The notes under the pieces: generated by a model
The model's input: only the letters and a program-made list of their open reading frames with translations
Database searches by the model: none
Told to the model about the DNA's origin: nothing
Shown: piece after piece, positions 21,832 to 33,135 of the stretch
Position numbering within the stretch: the first letter of the stretch is position 1
Layout of the letters: each line of letters opens with the position of its first letter
Position numbers and translations under genes: made by a program
Assembly (NCBI GenBank): GCA_958450325.1
Contig: OY288253.1
Location: forward strand, 61,814,266-61,878,265
Source of the DNA: Agrostemma githago
Taxonomy: Eukaryota > Streptophyta > Magnoliopsida > Caryophyllales > Caryophyllaceae
Direction: 5' to 3'
Length of the DNA stretch: 64,000 nucleotides

Positions 21832-22703
21832 TTAAAGGGGTCTCTGTCGTCTGGGGGGGGAAGGGGGACGACCTTGGTTGCATTTGTTGAACATGGCCTG
21901 AAACATGGTCATCTGTTCCTGCATCTTCTTTATGTGCTCCACCTGCTCCTTCAGTTGCTGCTGCTGCTGGGTCAGTTGTTCCTTCATGGCCTCTTTTTCT
22001 GGGTCGGCCTGCTGAGATCCGGCTGGCGTATACTCCATTTGTGTGGAGGTGACGAGACGCGCTGGGGGAGGTGTGAAGTAGATACCGTGTGCATTCCCAA
22101 CACCATACACACTTTCTTTCTTGTACCCCTTGACGACCTTAAAAAAAGTCTGATTCGGGTTTACTTCTGCAGCATCAGGAGCAGTCTCGTGGTTTGCTAG
22201 CTCCTCTTGGTAGGCATCCTGCATACACAACAGTGATTTCAATTCAAGTTATTAGTAGATGAAATCAATAAAGATAATTATCTACCACCTAAAGTATAGA
22301 CACAGTTGATTTATTTGAAATAGTAAGTACTCACCCAGATTCTCTGATCTTTACTCGTCATAAAAGTAGTCCCTTCCGAGTCGGTCTTCCCGTGCATGTC
22401 CAGGAATATCTCAGGGGCGGTTGGCATCCTCCTGAGTTCAGCTTCTAGCTGTTAAATGAGTACGATCGTTAGGGGAACGTATATTACGTGGACATAGTTT
22501 ATGATTATTCAAGTACGAGTACGATATTAGTAGAAATCATATTCTCTTGAGACGAAGAAACGAAGACTGTGAACCTCGATGATGTGTCGGGTCGGCCTTC
22601 CCCTCAAGCTCACAGTTCTTCATTTTGTTTTGGGATGCCCTCTCCGATCTGACCTTGAAGCCCTTGTCTTCGTGGTACTTAACCCACCTCTCCAACGCCT
22701 CAC
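21832..22703 (-). CDS. TNPA-like CACTA protein (plant Transposase_24 type)
   Basis: At least three exons on minus. Exon a, about 22703-22545, reads EALERWVKYHEDKGFKV then SERASQNKMKN, the pattern of the plant Ptta/En/Spm domain. Exon b, 22448-22335, reads LEAELRRMPTAPEIFLDMHG and ends at ATCTGG/GTGAGT. Exon c, 22218-21832, starts DAYQEEL after an acceptor TATGCAG, and contains a Gln-rich coiled coil (KEQLTQQQQQLKEQVEHIKK) and a basic Pro-rich end. Exons b and c join in phase 0. In En/Spm the TNPA-type protein binds the subterminal repeats. No break is seen in these exons. Upstream exons before 22703 are not identified. Confidence 0.7.
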
Positions 22704-22705
22704 CT

Positions 22706-23735
22706 GAAGTATGACAACACTAATATATTATTAGTTAATATAGTAAAAGATTGAAGTTAGATTGTTCTTTAAAATTGAGTCTTCCCTCATACATCCATTT
22801 CCGTTGAATTCTCTTCATTTTCTATGTTAAAAAAATATATATAACAAATTAAAGTTTAATTTCTCTAACTTAATTTAGAACTTACTAAACAAAAATTTAA
22901 TCATCATTTAACTTAAACTTAATTTCTCTAACTTAACTTCCATAACTGAGTTTCCTCAAGTTAATCATTAATACGTCAAAGTAAACCCGAATGGCTTCTT
23001 AATTTAAAATTGATCTTACAAAGATTAGTTGCCGAATTTAATCACAAATGTAACTACAATTTAATCCCAATTTACGAAAACCCTAGATAATTTATCAATT
23101 AAATCTCAATTTAACCAAACAAAACAGAAAAATTCATGGCTTAGGTCAGACAGAAACAGCTTAATCAGGTCAAATAAGGTCAAATTTTCGGATACAGATA
23201 TGGGAACTCCGAAAGCACCGCTAACACCTATTTAGAACCCCGATCACGATGGAAGTGGTTTCGAAAAAAATCCGGCATTATTACGACACCTTTTGGTCCG
23301 TCCTAAGTCACACAAAACCTCAAGGAAGGCCCTAGAGGTCATTCTAGCTCAATTCAACCAAATTCATCAAACCCTAATCAAAATTGGGCTAGCAAACTAC
23401 TCAATTTATTAGCCCTAAACAATATCAACTAATCTACCACATCGAATTTGGGCTAAACTAATCAACCTAATCAACATTTATTAGCCCTAAACAATATTAA
23501 CTAGCAAACTACCAATAAATAACGATAACAATCAAACACAAGAACTAATTATAATGAATAAGAATTAAGTTAAATAAGAAAATATACCAAAATATAGAGT
23601 AGAAGAATGAAAAATGGAGGAGAGGATTGGAGATGGGGCTCGGCGAGGAAGGGAGGATGAATGTAGAGAGTGTTTTTTTTAGAGAGTGAAGGGGGAGAGG
23701 GGGGGTGGGCGAGTATTTGACGCGGAATTCAGTCT
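22706..23735. other. CACTA interior without recognised coding sequence
   Basis: AT-rich and probably holds the promoter and 5' exon(s) of the TNPA-like gene. I cannot assign any exon. Confidence 0.4.
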
Positions 23736-24742
23736 ACCGGGCGTCCACTATCGGACGCCACACACAGCCAAATTGGCGTCCGACAGTGGACGCCATATAC
23801 ACCTAATGGCGTCCACTATCAGACGCCATTTAGTGTATATGGTGTCCGCTTGTGGACGCCCGTAAAACTGAATTTCTTTCTACCAATTTTTATCGGACGC
23901 CAAGTTTGGCGTCTGACGGTGGACGCCCGGAAGTATTTTTAGACGCCATTTAGGCGTTCATATGCCCAGGACGCCCACCAGGCGGACGCCAGGAGCTGGT
24001 TTTCTTGTAGTGTTTGTCCTTTTTTGACAAACTTGGTTTGATTTTAAGAACCAAGTTCTCGCTTAAACCAAGAAAGGTAAACCAATCAAACAATTTTGCT
24101 TGTTTTAATCTTGTGTGAGAAAAAAGCATCAAAGAACTTTATGCAAGGTTCTTCCATTGTGGTATAAAGTTCTTATATTTAGGATATAGTATAAAATGAG
24201 GTGACATATAGAAGAACTTTATGGGTTCTTCGCTCTAAGAGCATCATTTACAATGGATACTTTTTTCTCCATATTTTTTCTCCATCACTATTCTCCACCA
24301 AAAAATCCTCAATTACAATGGATACATTTTTTCTCCATCAACCTCTCCATAACGGGATTCACACCTTTCACAACTCATTTTTATCTATTTACCTCACTCA
24401 TTCTCAATTATCTCTAATTACAATTAACTTCTTGATTATATTCTAATTAGACGATTAATTAAATTTAGTACACTGTGAAATTAAAAATTCACGATTTATT
24501 TTTGTTTACTTTTTACATATTTTCCCACTTTCTATGGTATTTCTACTAGATAAAATTGGCGTAAGGTTAAATCAAAATACGAATTGTACACATTTTTTAG
24601 CAAACCACGATATTTTATTAATCACAAACATTCAATTTAAAGACGTAAAAAAATACATTAATAAGAACGAACGTTACATTAAGCGAAAAACATTTACTAA
24701 ACAGCCATAACTGGGTACATGAACATACTACAACAATTAAAA

Positions 24743-25344
24743 TCAATCGGAGTCATCGCATTCACTTCCTAACCACTCGTCTGAATCGTAATTAAGTCGG
24801 TCTGCCGGTACATCTTCATCACGTAAATATTCTTGTTCTTCCTCCATCGTAACGTCATTATATACGTCACAGTAGTGAAGGCGCTCACGTGGAATGAAAA
24901 TTCCACCAGCCCCAGAAAGTAGATCGAACAAGGTGTCAAAATTCATTACGTTCAACAACCGATTAATGATTTCGACGACTTCTTTCCTTAATTTGCGACG
25001 TTCTTCGTCTTTGGAGATACAAGTATCTGAAATAACGCAATAAAAAACATGTTGTATTTAATCATGTAGAATGTAAGTTATCTTTCCAACTACGATTTAT
25101 CAAAATAAAACCAGATAATATTACCTAATGTGGCATTGCTCAAAACAGGTGGACTCAACACATTATTCGCGTTTCCAGATATGATAGAGCTCAACATCGT
25201 TAATGGTGGTTCACAATGTACCATATTCATATACACCATTTCTGGCATGGCAAGGTTCAAACGAGCAAGAAACTGAGGAGCATGATCCTTTATCATGTCA
25301 ATTTCTCTTTGATACTCTCTTACTTTAGCATCCCATATAGTCAT
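24743..25344 (-). CDS. Harbinger companion protein, copy A, unknown function
   Basis: Two exons, 25344-25125 and 25026-24743. The donor is TTAG/GTAATA, the acceptor TATTTCAG, phase 1, at the same place as in the 7.5-kb copy. The protein is about 167 residues. It begins MTIWDAKVREYQREIDMIKD, continues with FLARLNLAMPEMVYM and ANNVLSPPVLSNATLG, then a charged helix (KDEERRKLRKEVVEIINRLL), LFDLLSGAGGIFIPRERLHY and an acidic tail ending SECDDSD. An upstream in-frame ATG at 25422 would add 26 residues; I prefer 25344 because it matches the start of the 7.5-kb copy. It is divergent from the transposase with about 330 bp between the two starts, a possible shared promoter. No break is seen. The family is not recognised. 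Confidence 0.65.
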
Positions 25345-25677
25345 TTTTGAGTAATTTGTTTTTGATATAATGAAATCAGATATATTATTTGAAAATGAGT
25401 AGAATGTTGGATGTGAATACATTCTGAAGTTTACAACACCACCTTATATAGAGAAGTGGACAGCATAGAATTTAAAAAAAAAACTGTTATATTTTCAACG
25501 ACCATATTTCAAACGGCTATATTTCAAACGGCCATATTTTCAACGGCCATATTCCCAACAGCTATATTCCGAACAACTACAAATATCCCTTACAATGTAC
25601 AAAAATGAATACACTCAGAAACACACTTCTACATTTCGTAAAACGGTAACAACAAATTACTTTACCTTTTACAAAAA

Positions 25678-26770
25678 ATGGTTTCTTCATCTGACGATTT
25701 AGAGAACGATGCCGCCGCTTGTCTATCTCTTACATCAGTATGGAGACGTTTGCGAAATAAGCACAAAGCTCGTTCAAATCGACCGCATAAGAGGCGTCGA
25801 ATTGAAAGAAACCGAGAAGAAGGCTACAATCAACTTTACAACGACTACTTCGCCCCTCAACCCACGTATCCTGATAATGTGTTTTGCCGTCGTTTCCGAA
25901 TGCGAAAACACGTATTCCTACGTGTGTTGGAAGGCGTGAAAGCGCACAATCCTTTTTTCCATCAATTACCAGACGCTACTGGGAGATTGGGCATTTCAGA
26001 TTTATAGAAATGTACTGCTGCAATCCGGTTGCTAGCATATGGAGAGGCCGCCGATAGAGTGGACGAGTACCTGAGGCTCAGCACAAGCAAGGCAAGGACC
26101 GCACTTCATGAATTCACGGACGCAGTAATAGCTCACTTCGGAGATGTTTACATGAGGAGTCCGACAATAGACGACTTAAAAGAACTACTCCGAGTGAATA
26201 AGAAAAGAGGATTCCCTGGTATGATTGGTTCAATCGATTGTATGCATTGGACTTGGAAAAACTGTCCTACTGCCTGGAAAGGTCAATATCAAGGAAGGGG
26301 TGGAACTGCTTCTGTGATTTTAGAAGCAGTTGCTTCGAAAGATTTGTGAATATGGCACTGCGTTTTCGGCCTACCAGGTACCCTGAACGACTTAACTGTA
26401 CTTTACCGATCTCACATATTCGATGATTTGTTAAATGGAAGAGCCCCTTTTGTTGAGTATAACGTCAACGGGCGTCGATATGACACCCTGTATTGTATGA
26501 CTGACGGTATTTATCCAAATTGGTCCGCGTTTATGAAATCAATTCCGCTACCACAAACTCCTAAGGAATGCCTATTTGCGGAGCAACAAGAAAGTGTTCG
26601 AAAAGATGTTGAGCGTGCTTTTGGAGTGTTACAGGCAAGGTGGGCCATCATTCGACATCCTGCTATGACTTTGGATAAGAAAATGTTAGGAAAGATTTTG
26701 AAAACTTGCATCATATTGCGTAATATGATTGTAGAAGACGAGAGGTACTCATATCCGTCGTACACCATAA
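25678..26770 (+). pseudogene. PIF/Harbinger transposase, copy A, truncated
   Basis: The start MVSSSDDLENDAAACLS is followed by a basic stretch (NRPHKRRRIERNREEG) that may be a nuclear signal, then YNQLYNDYFAPQPTYPDNVF and RRFRMRKHVFLRVL, the usual N-terminal region of plant Harbinger transposases. A TAG at 26005-26007 follows GISDL, where relatives have Gln. A TGA at 26347-26349 sits at a Trp position (KDL-stop-IWHC). SIDCMHW, LNDLTVL, TDGIYPNW and VERAFGVLQ mark the DDE region. The C-terminus is cut off after SYPSY by the tandem duplication junction. It is non-functional. Confidence 0.9.
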
Positions 26771-27162
26771 TGGGACCCACACCTTTCACAACTCATTTTT
26801 ATCTATTTACCTCACTCATTCTCAATTATCTCTAATTACAATTAACTTCTTGATTATATTCTAATTAGACAATTAATTAAATTTAGTACACTGTGAAATA
26901 AAAAATTCACGATTTGTTTTTGTTTACTTTTTACATATTTTTCCACTTTCTATGGTATTTCTACTAGATATAATTGGCGTAAGGTTAAAGCAAAATACGA
27001 ATTGTACACATTTTTTAGCAAACCACGATGCTTTATTAATCACAAACATTCAATTTAAAGACGTGAAAAAAAATACATTAATAAGAACGAACGTTACATT
27101 AAGCGAAAAACATTTACTAAACAGACATAACTGGGTACATGAACATACTACAACAATTAAAA

Positions 27163-27758
27163 TCAATTGGAGTCATCACATTCACTTCCTAACCACTCGT
27201 CTGAATCATAATTAAGTCGGTCTGCCGGTACATCTTGATCACGTAAATATTCTTATTCTTCCTCCATTGTAACGTCATTATATACGTCACAGTAATGAAG
27301 ACGCTCACGTGGAATGAAAGTTCTACCAGCCCCAGAAAGTAGATCGAACAAGGTGTCAAAATTCATTACGTTCAACAACCGATTAATGATTTCGACGACT
27401 TCTTTCCTTAATTTGCGACGTTCTTCGTCTTTGGAGATACAAGTATCTGAAATAACGCAATAAAAAACATGTTGTATTTAATCATGTAGAATGTAAGTTA
27501 TCTTTCCAACTACGATTTATCAAAATAAAACAAGATAATATTACCTAATGTGGCATTGCTCAAAACAGGTGGACTCAACACATTATTCGCGTTTCCAGAT
27601 ATGATAGAGCTCAACATCATTAATGGTGGTTGTACCATATTCATGTACATCGTTTCTGGCATGGCAAGGTTCAAACGAGCAAGAAACTGAGGAGCATGAT
27701 CCTTTATCATGTCAATTTCTCTTTGATACTCTCTTATTTTATCATCCCATATAGTCAT
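27163..27758 (-). pseudogene. Harbinger companion protein, copy B
   Basis: Exons 27758-27545 and 27446-27163, the same structure as copy A. It lacks two residues of copy A (HC in VHCEPPL). It carries an in-frame TAA at 27255-27253 within MEEEQEY (Gln to stop), removing the acidic tail. The original stop is after CDDSN. The 5' side faces the transposase of unit B. Confidence 0.65.
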
Positions 27759-28110
27759 TTTTGAGTAATTTGTTTTTGATATAATGAAATCAGATATATT
27801 ATTTGAAAATGAGTAGAATGTTGGATGTGAATACATTCTGAAGTTTACAGCACCACCTTATATAGAGAAGTGGACAGCATAGAATTTTAAAAAAACGGCT
27901 ATATTTCCAACGGCCATATTTCAAACGGCTGTATTTCAAACGACCATATTTCCAACGGCCATATTTCCAACAGCCATATTCCCAACGGCTATTTTCCGAA
28001 CAACTACAAATATCCCTTACAATGTGCAAAAATGAATACACTCAGAAAGACACTTCTACATTTCGTAAAACATACAGTAACACCAAATTACTCTACCTTT
28101 TACAAAAAAA

Positions 28111-29361
28111 ATGGTTTCTACATCTGACGATTTAGAGAACGATGCCGCCGCTTGTCTATCTCCTATAGCAGTATGGAGACGTTTGCGAAATAAGCGCAAG
28201 GCTCCTTCAAATCGACCGCATAAGAGGCGTCGAATTGAAAGAAACCGAGAAGAAGGCTACAATCAACTTTACAACGACTACTTCGCCCCTCAACCCACGT
28301 ATCCTGATAATGTGTTTCGCCGTCGTTTCCGAATGCGAAAACACGTATTCCTACGTGTGTTGGAAGGCGTGAAAGCGCACAATCCTTTTTTCCACCAATT
28401 ACCAGATGCTACTGGGAGATTGGGCATTTCAGATTTATAGAAATGTACTGCTGCAATCCGGTTGCTAGCATATGGAGAGGTCGCCGATAGAGTGGACGAG
28501 TACCTGAGGCTCAGCTCAAGCACGGCAAGGACCGCACTTCATGAATTCACGGACGCAGTAATAGCTCAGTTCGGAGATGTTTACATGAGAAGTCCAACAA
28601 CAGACGACTTAAAAGAACTACTTCGAGTGAATAAGAAAAGAGGATTCCCTGGTATGATTGCTTCAATCGATTGTATGCATTGGACTTGGAAAAGCTGTCA
28701 TACTGCATGGAAAGGTCAATATCAAGGAAGGGGTGGAACTGCTTCTGTGATTTTAGAAGCAGTTGCTTCGAAAGATTTGTGGATATGGCACTGCCTTTTC
28801 GGCCTACCAGGTACCCTGAACGACTTAACTGTACTTTATCGATCTCACATATTCGATGATTTGTTAAATAAAAGAGCCCCTTTTGTTGAGTATAACGTCA
28901 ACGGGCGTCGATATGACACCCCGTATTATCTGACAGACGGTATTTATCCAAATTGGTCCGCGTTTATGAAATCAATTCCGCTACCACAAACTCCTAAGGA
29001 ACGCCTATTTGCGGAGCAACAAGAAAGTGTTCGAAAAGATGTGGAGCATGCTTTTGGAGTGTTACAGGCAAGGTGGGCCATCATTCGACATCCTACAATG
29101 ACTTGGGACAATGAAATGTTAGGAAAGATTATGAAAACTTGCATCATATTGCATAATATGATTGTAGAAGACGAGAGGTACTCATATCCGTTGTACGATG
29201 ATCCAAATGAGTTCAATGACGAATCAGATGAAGATGTAACAACTGTTGAAGTATTTCAACATTCTATAGGGTATGTCAATAACGTGGAGGAATATATCGC
29301 TAAACGAACTCACTTGGAAGACAGCTCCGTTAATTTGACACTCATAAATGATTTAATTTAA
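28111..29361 (+). pseudogene. PIF/Harbinger transposase, copy B, nearly complete
   Basis: Same N-terminus as copy A (MVSTSDDLENDAAACLS). One in-frame TAG at 28438-28440 follows GISDL; the frame is then open to the TAA ending at 29361. If read through, length is about 416 residues, normal for the family. Acidic residues of the DDE_Tnp_4 domain are present: Asp in SIDCMHW (28669), Asp in LNDLTVL (28822), Asp in TDGIYP (28936) and Glu in VEHAFGVLQ (29044). I cannot say from sequence alone which middle Asp is catalytic. The TAG is shared with copy A, so it predates the duplication. The enzyme would cut and paste the element at TAA sites, together with ORF1. Confidence 0.92.
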
Positions 29362-29758
29362 CACATTTGGAAGAAGGAAGAGCATCGGGAAAATAGTGGT
29401 TGAGACCAATTTCTAGTACTTTATATTTATGGCATTCCAGTTAGTTTTTATATTTCGAAGTACTTTTTTTTATAGAGCAATTGTGTGTCGTCTAGACCTG
29501 TGTGTTTGAAGTAATGTTATGTAATTTAATTTGAATGTTGTGTGTTAAAGCAACCCCAACGGTGGGGACTTCATCTAGCTTCATTTGCCGACACTTAAAT
29601 TAAACATACATTAAAAAAGTAACCAAAACATAAACTTATCAAATGTACATTATTATGAATGAGCTCCTTAACTTTGTAACCTAGCTCAACAACGACATTA
29701 ATCGATACTTAAATTTTAAATTAAACTTAATTATCTAATTTATTTATGAAGGTCACGT
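29362..29758. other. Intergenic region between convergent transposase and ORF1
   Basis: About 400 bp, AT-rich, 3' regions of both genes. No gene. Confidence 0.5.
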
Positions 29759-30815
29759 CTAGATGTCATACAGTTCTAGGAACAGTTTGTTCTTGCACTC
29801 CTCCTCCACTGCAGTCAAGTTGCTCATATTACATAAATGTTCATATAACTTCATCTTTTGGTTCCATATTTGATTCCTTATTTCCGCGTCGGTTCTCCTC
29901 TCCAAGTCTAGCATCTTCTTCTTCATTATACTAGTAATCTCCTGGATTTCCTTAACAATAATATCATCTTCTTCATCAAGAACTTTAGATTTTCCCTTCC
30001 TTCGCTTTTGCGCCTTCATTCCCGGTGGACGGCTGCTTGGGCCTTCGCTTCCTGTCTCGAGATGGTCTTCATCGTTCGCACGACTCCTTTTCCCACTACT
30101 ATCAGAAGCAGTTGGGTCAGCATTTATTCCCTCCGGTTGTTATGGTGATTCTTGCTCACAAATAACCGTTTCCCATCTCGGGTATTGCTTAAGAAAATAC
30201 CACTGCCTCTCCCAAACCGCGTCTTTTTTTGAAAAACGCACGAGCCTCAGATAGAATGTCGTTCTCATTCATTCCGCTGGTACATCTCCTTTTAGCTCTC
30301 TCGTACTGACCCACCCATTTCTGTACTCCAGCTGAAATTCGGGACCACCGATTAGTGAGCATGCCAACATTACGCTCTTTGATTGCATCGGGGTTTGATT
30401 GTCGGGCCTCCTCGAACAAGTTCCTCACTCTCGACCAAAATTTTGAAACACGTTGCCCCGTTCCAATTGCTCCATCTGTTGACACTCGCATATAGGATGA
30501 TACGAGAGCTCTATCTTCAGCGTCTGACCAAAAGTTTTTTGCATTTCCATTGCCTCCGTCACTGGCTGGCCTGATGACGTTCGACTCGTCCGCGTACTCG
30601 TTCCTTTCCACAATAATATTTTCATCTTGTGACAAACGAGTGACATGATCACTATCGTAACTCATTTGTTCGTTACCACCAAAATGAGGATTTGGTGACC
30701 CGAAATATGAGTTCACCCCGGAATTTTGAGAAGATAGGTGAAATTGTGAATTTGACTGCGGATTCTGAGTTATATTCGGTGTCTGAATACTAGGGGGATG
30801 ATTATTATGATAATT
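29759..30815 (-). pseudogene. PIF/Harbinger ORF1 (Myb/SANT-like DNA-binding protein), main part
   Basis: Reads on minus from the LARD insertion site. An Asn/Gln-rich start is followed by NFWSDAEDRALVSSYMRVS, GQRVSKFWSRVRNLF, NRWSRISAGVQKWVGQY and RRCTSGMNENDILSEARAFF. This is the Myb/SANT trihelix-like domain of plant Harbinger ORF1 proteins, often annotated as NAM-like or glutathione S-transferase T3-like. One extra A in the A-run near 30222 shifts the frame; the other frame gives DAVWERQWYFLKQYPRWE, as expected. A TAA follows at 30142-30140 (a Gln codon by one change). The C-terminal part is basic, then a charged coiled coil (EIQEITSIMKKKMLDLERR), ending at 29759. It helps bring the transposase to the element ends and the nucleus. 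Confidence 0.88.
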
Positions 30816-31345
30816 TGTAACACCCCGTATTTTTCACAACGTTTTAGAAATATTTTCTACTTTACTTTCTATTTTATTGAATTTTAAAAATTACCAGACT
30901 CCCTTCCGTGGGATGGATAGAAATTTTATATTTGATTTCTACAAATTTTTTCATTTTATCCTTTCTTTCAAAATTTGTAACATGTCATTTTATTTATTTA
31001 TTTATATTATTTTACTATTATTTATAATAAAATTTTCAGCTCAGCTTAAAGACAACTTAAGTCGATCATAACTTTCTCATTAATTCTCACACTTGCACAC
31101 TCCAATACTCATTTCGAAGAGGAGAGTGGGTACTGCAACTTTACAAAAGAAGTCGAAGACAAATTCAGACAACTACTAGACGGAAATGATCTTAAAAAGC
31201 CAAGAGTTATGCATAATATATTCCGTATTTCCTACTCGACATTATTATCAACCATTTGATGCTAAAAATTTTTTTCAGGCAATATAATACAGAGTATATT
31301 GAGCCTCGTTCGTATTTCATTATAATTTGAAAGACGTTTAGTTAA

Positions 31346-31349
<4 letters not shown>

Positions 31350-31405
<56 letters not shown>

Positions 31406-31428
31406 TTAATAATAATAATAATAATAAA
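31350..31428. repeat. (AAT)n microsatellite in the LARD left LTR
   Basis: About 25 AAT/ATA units with one interruption. The right LTR has a shorter tract near 53700 preceded by a TA run. Confidence 0.9.
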
Positions 31429-32091
31429 ATCGTATAAAGATAACCCAAGTCGATTAAGTGACACCATACAAACCCTAAATTTAGACACATATTGGGCATC
31501 CTAACCCGACACATTCACGCCACATCTATCCTCTCTCCTTATTCATTTCATGTTAATTACACTAATTTCCCACTACCTATGCTCTTTAATCCCCTAAAAT
31601 CAATCTGTAGAAAACTGACATTCACCTTCCAAAAACATTAACCCTCTCCCAGTAAACGAAATGAATGAGCAGATCTCCAAATTCCAATCCCCATTTCTAT
31701 TGAAAAAGGAAGGAGTATCACTTTGATTATCAATCACAGTAAATTAATCATCCTCAAGCTCTTACTCTCAACATATGAATCACGGTATTATCACAACTTT
31801 TCTGATTTTGTTCAATTTCAAGCATATTAAAGATATATATATTCACATGCATCATATATTGACAAATCTCAATTAAAATAAATTTTTGGCTCACCAATAA
31901 TCCATTTACGTTTCAATACAGTGGTGAAATTCAACAATACATGTATATTTCTTTGGGTTGATGTCGTCGTTCGGCTGATATTAAGAAGAAGACGAGTTGG
32001 GGTTTGAACGGAGTATGCATATGTGGAATCACTGGGGTCGTCTCAAGAGTCAACACCGGAGCGTCGTCAAGATAAAATCCAATTTCGGTGG

Positions 32092-32780
32092 TGTTCCGGT
32101 ATCGAAAACAATTAACCCGACTGCGAATTCGGGTTTCTAAGATGTAATGCTTCTAATGTGATGATCGCTCAATTTCCTTTGGTCTCCCCTTCTTTTCACT
32201 CCGATGATCGGACCTCCCCGACGAGAGTGATCTGCTCCCTGCACAGTGAACACACAGGGCCTCGGAGATGTCCGAGGGAACCCTCTCCAATGCCTAAGTC
32301 AGTCCGTGAAAATGCCTTAAGAAACCTAGTTCGTGAGGAGCTAGGCGGCGGTTTTTGGAGTGAAAGTCTAGAGAGAGAAAATTCAACCCCTTTCTTGTGG
32401 GAAATGGAAGAGTATTTATACCTTCCCACAAGAGAGGGAAGTAGAAGAAGGATGGGTGGATGAGGGGGTGACAAGTGGCTTCACCTCATCCGCCCATTCT
32501 CATTTACCTTAGGCGAAATGACGAGGGGGTCCCTTGGTGGTCCCTGCCCTGCCTGCGGAGATTTCCCCGGAGGACAGGCAGGTAGGGGTTATGTGCAGGC
32601 TGGGTTAAGCAGGCCGCATCGCCCTGTTGGGCAGGCGGTTGTCTGAAGTTGTCCCCAGTGAGTTCTCTTTTTAGTGATTTTGCTCCGATTGTCTGCCGGG
32701 TTGGTTCCCGGGTTCCTTGGGTTGGGTCTTTTGGGCGCCTGCTTAGCAGGCGGCCCGGAGCAGGCTACCGACCCTCATCA
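32092..32780 (-). repeat. 3' LTR (in element orientation) of the nested Tat element
   Basis: TGTTCCGGTATC...GACCCTCATCA, nearly identical to 43038-43725. A minus-strand TATAAATA lies at 32413-32420. Confidence 0.9.
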
Positions 32781-33066
32781 ATCGGCCCTCGCAAGCTGGG
32801 GGGAAGCAAGGCTTCCCTCCGACTGGCAACTTTTGCTCAGATGGAGGGAGGTTGACTTGTTTTTGGCTTTACTGCTGCATTTAATGCGTTTGTACTTTCC
32901 CGAGGAAAGAAGCATTAATTGCATTGGGTATGCAAAGAGTTGAGAGGTCTTTTAGCAATGATTACTCCTCATGCTTGGTGGATTTTCGGGTAGTGTGATG
33001 GCTTCACGATTGGTGGCATTCCCTGCCAGGATGGTTGGGTTGCCATTTAATGCTACATTTTCTTTG
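32781..33066. other. Internal non-coding region next to the nested Tat LTR
   Basis: No gene. In element orientation it precedes the 3' LTR. The purine tract there is weak (GCGAGGGCCGAT on minus). Confidence 0.4.
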
Positions 33067-33073
33067 TATAAAT
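33067..33073 (+). promoter_or_regulatory. TATA box of antisense gene 1
   Basis: TATAAAT, about 65 bases before the ATG at 33136, on the strand opposite to gag-pol. Confidence 0.5.
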
Positions 33074-33135
33074 TCTGGCTCTCTTTGCCATTTTGACAAT
33101 TCATCCTCAATTCTTCCACTTTTCTTTGTTAAATC

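Larger units (their letters stand above)
21134..24012 (-). mobile_element. Non-autonomous CACTA (En/Spm) element
   Basis: The TIR CACTACAAGAA at 21134 matches TTCTTGTAGTG ending at 24012. The 3-bp target TTT is duplicated at 21131-21133 and 24013-24015. Subterminal regions (about 21150-21540 and 23735-24000) are packed with GGCGTCC/GGACGCC motifs in both orientations, as in CACTA elements where they bind the TNPA-type protein. It is 2.9 kb with one TNPA-like gene and no TNPD transposase. Confidence 0.92.
21049..24235. mobile_element. Tourist-type (Harbinger) MITE split by a CACTA element
   Basis: Starts GAGCATCCACAATGGGTAGTTCTT after TAA (21046-21048) and ends AAGAACTTTATGGGTTCTTCGCTC before TAA (24236-24238). 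Removing the CACTA element leaves about 305 bp. The GAGC ends are inverted but the inner TIR is imperfect. The right TAA is shared with the left end of Harbinger-2. Confidence 0.6.
24349..29180 (+). repeat. Tandem duplication inside Harbinger-2 (two 2.4-kb units)
   Basis: Unit A is 24349-26764 and unit B about 26765-29180. The start CCATAACGGGATTCACACC recurs as CCATAATGGGACCCACACC 2416 bp downstream. Each unit holds the companion gene and the transposase. Unit A ends inside the transposase (after SYPSY), where it joins the start of unit B; only unit B keeps the transposase C-terminus. Units differ by scattered substitutions and small indels. Confidence 0.9.
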
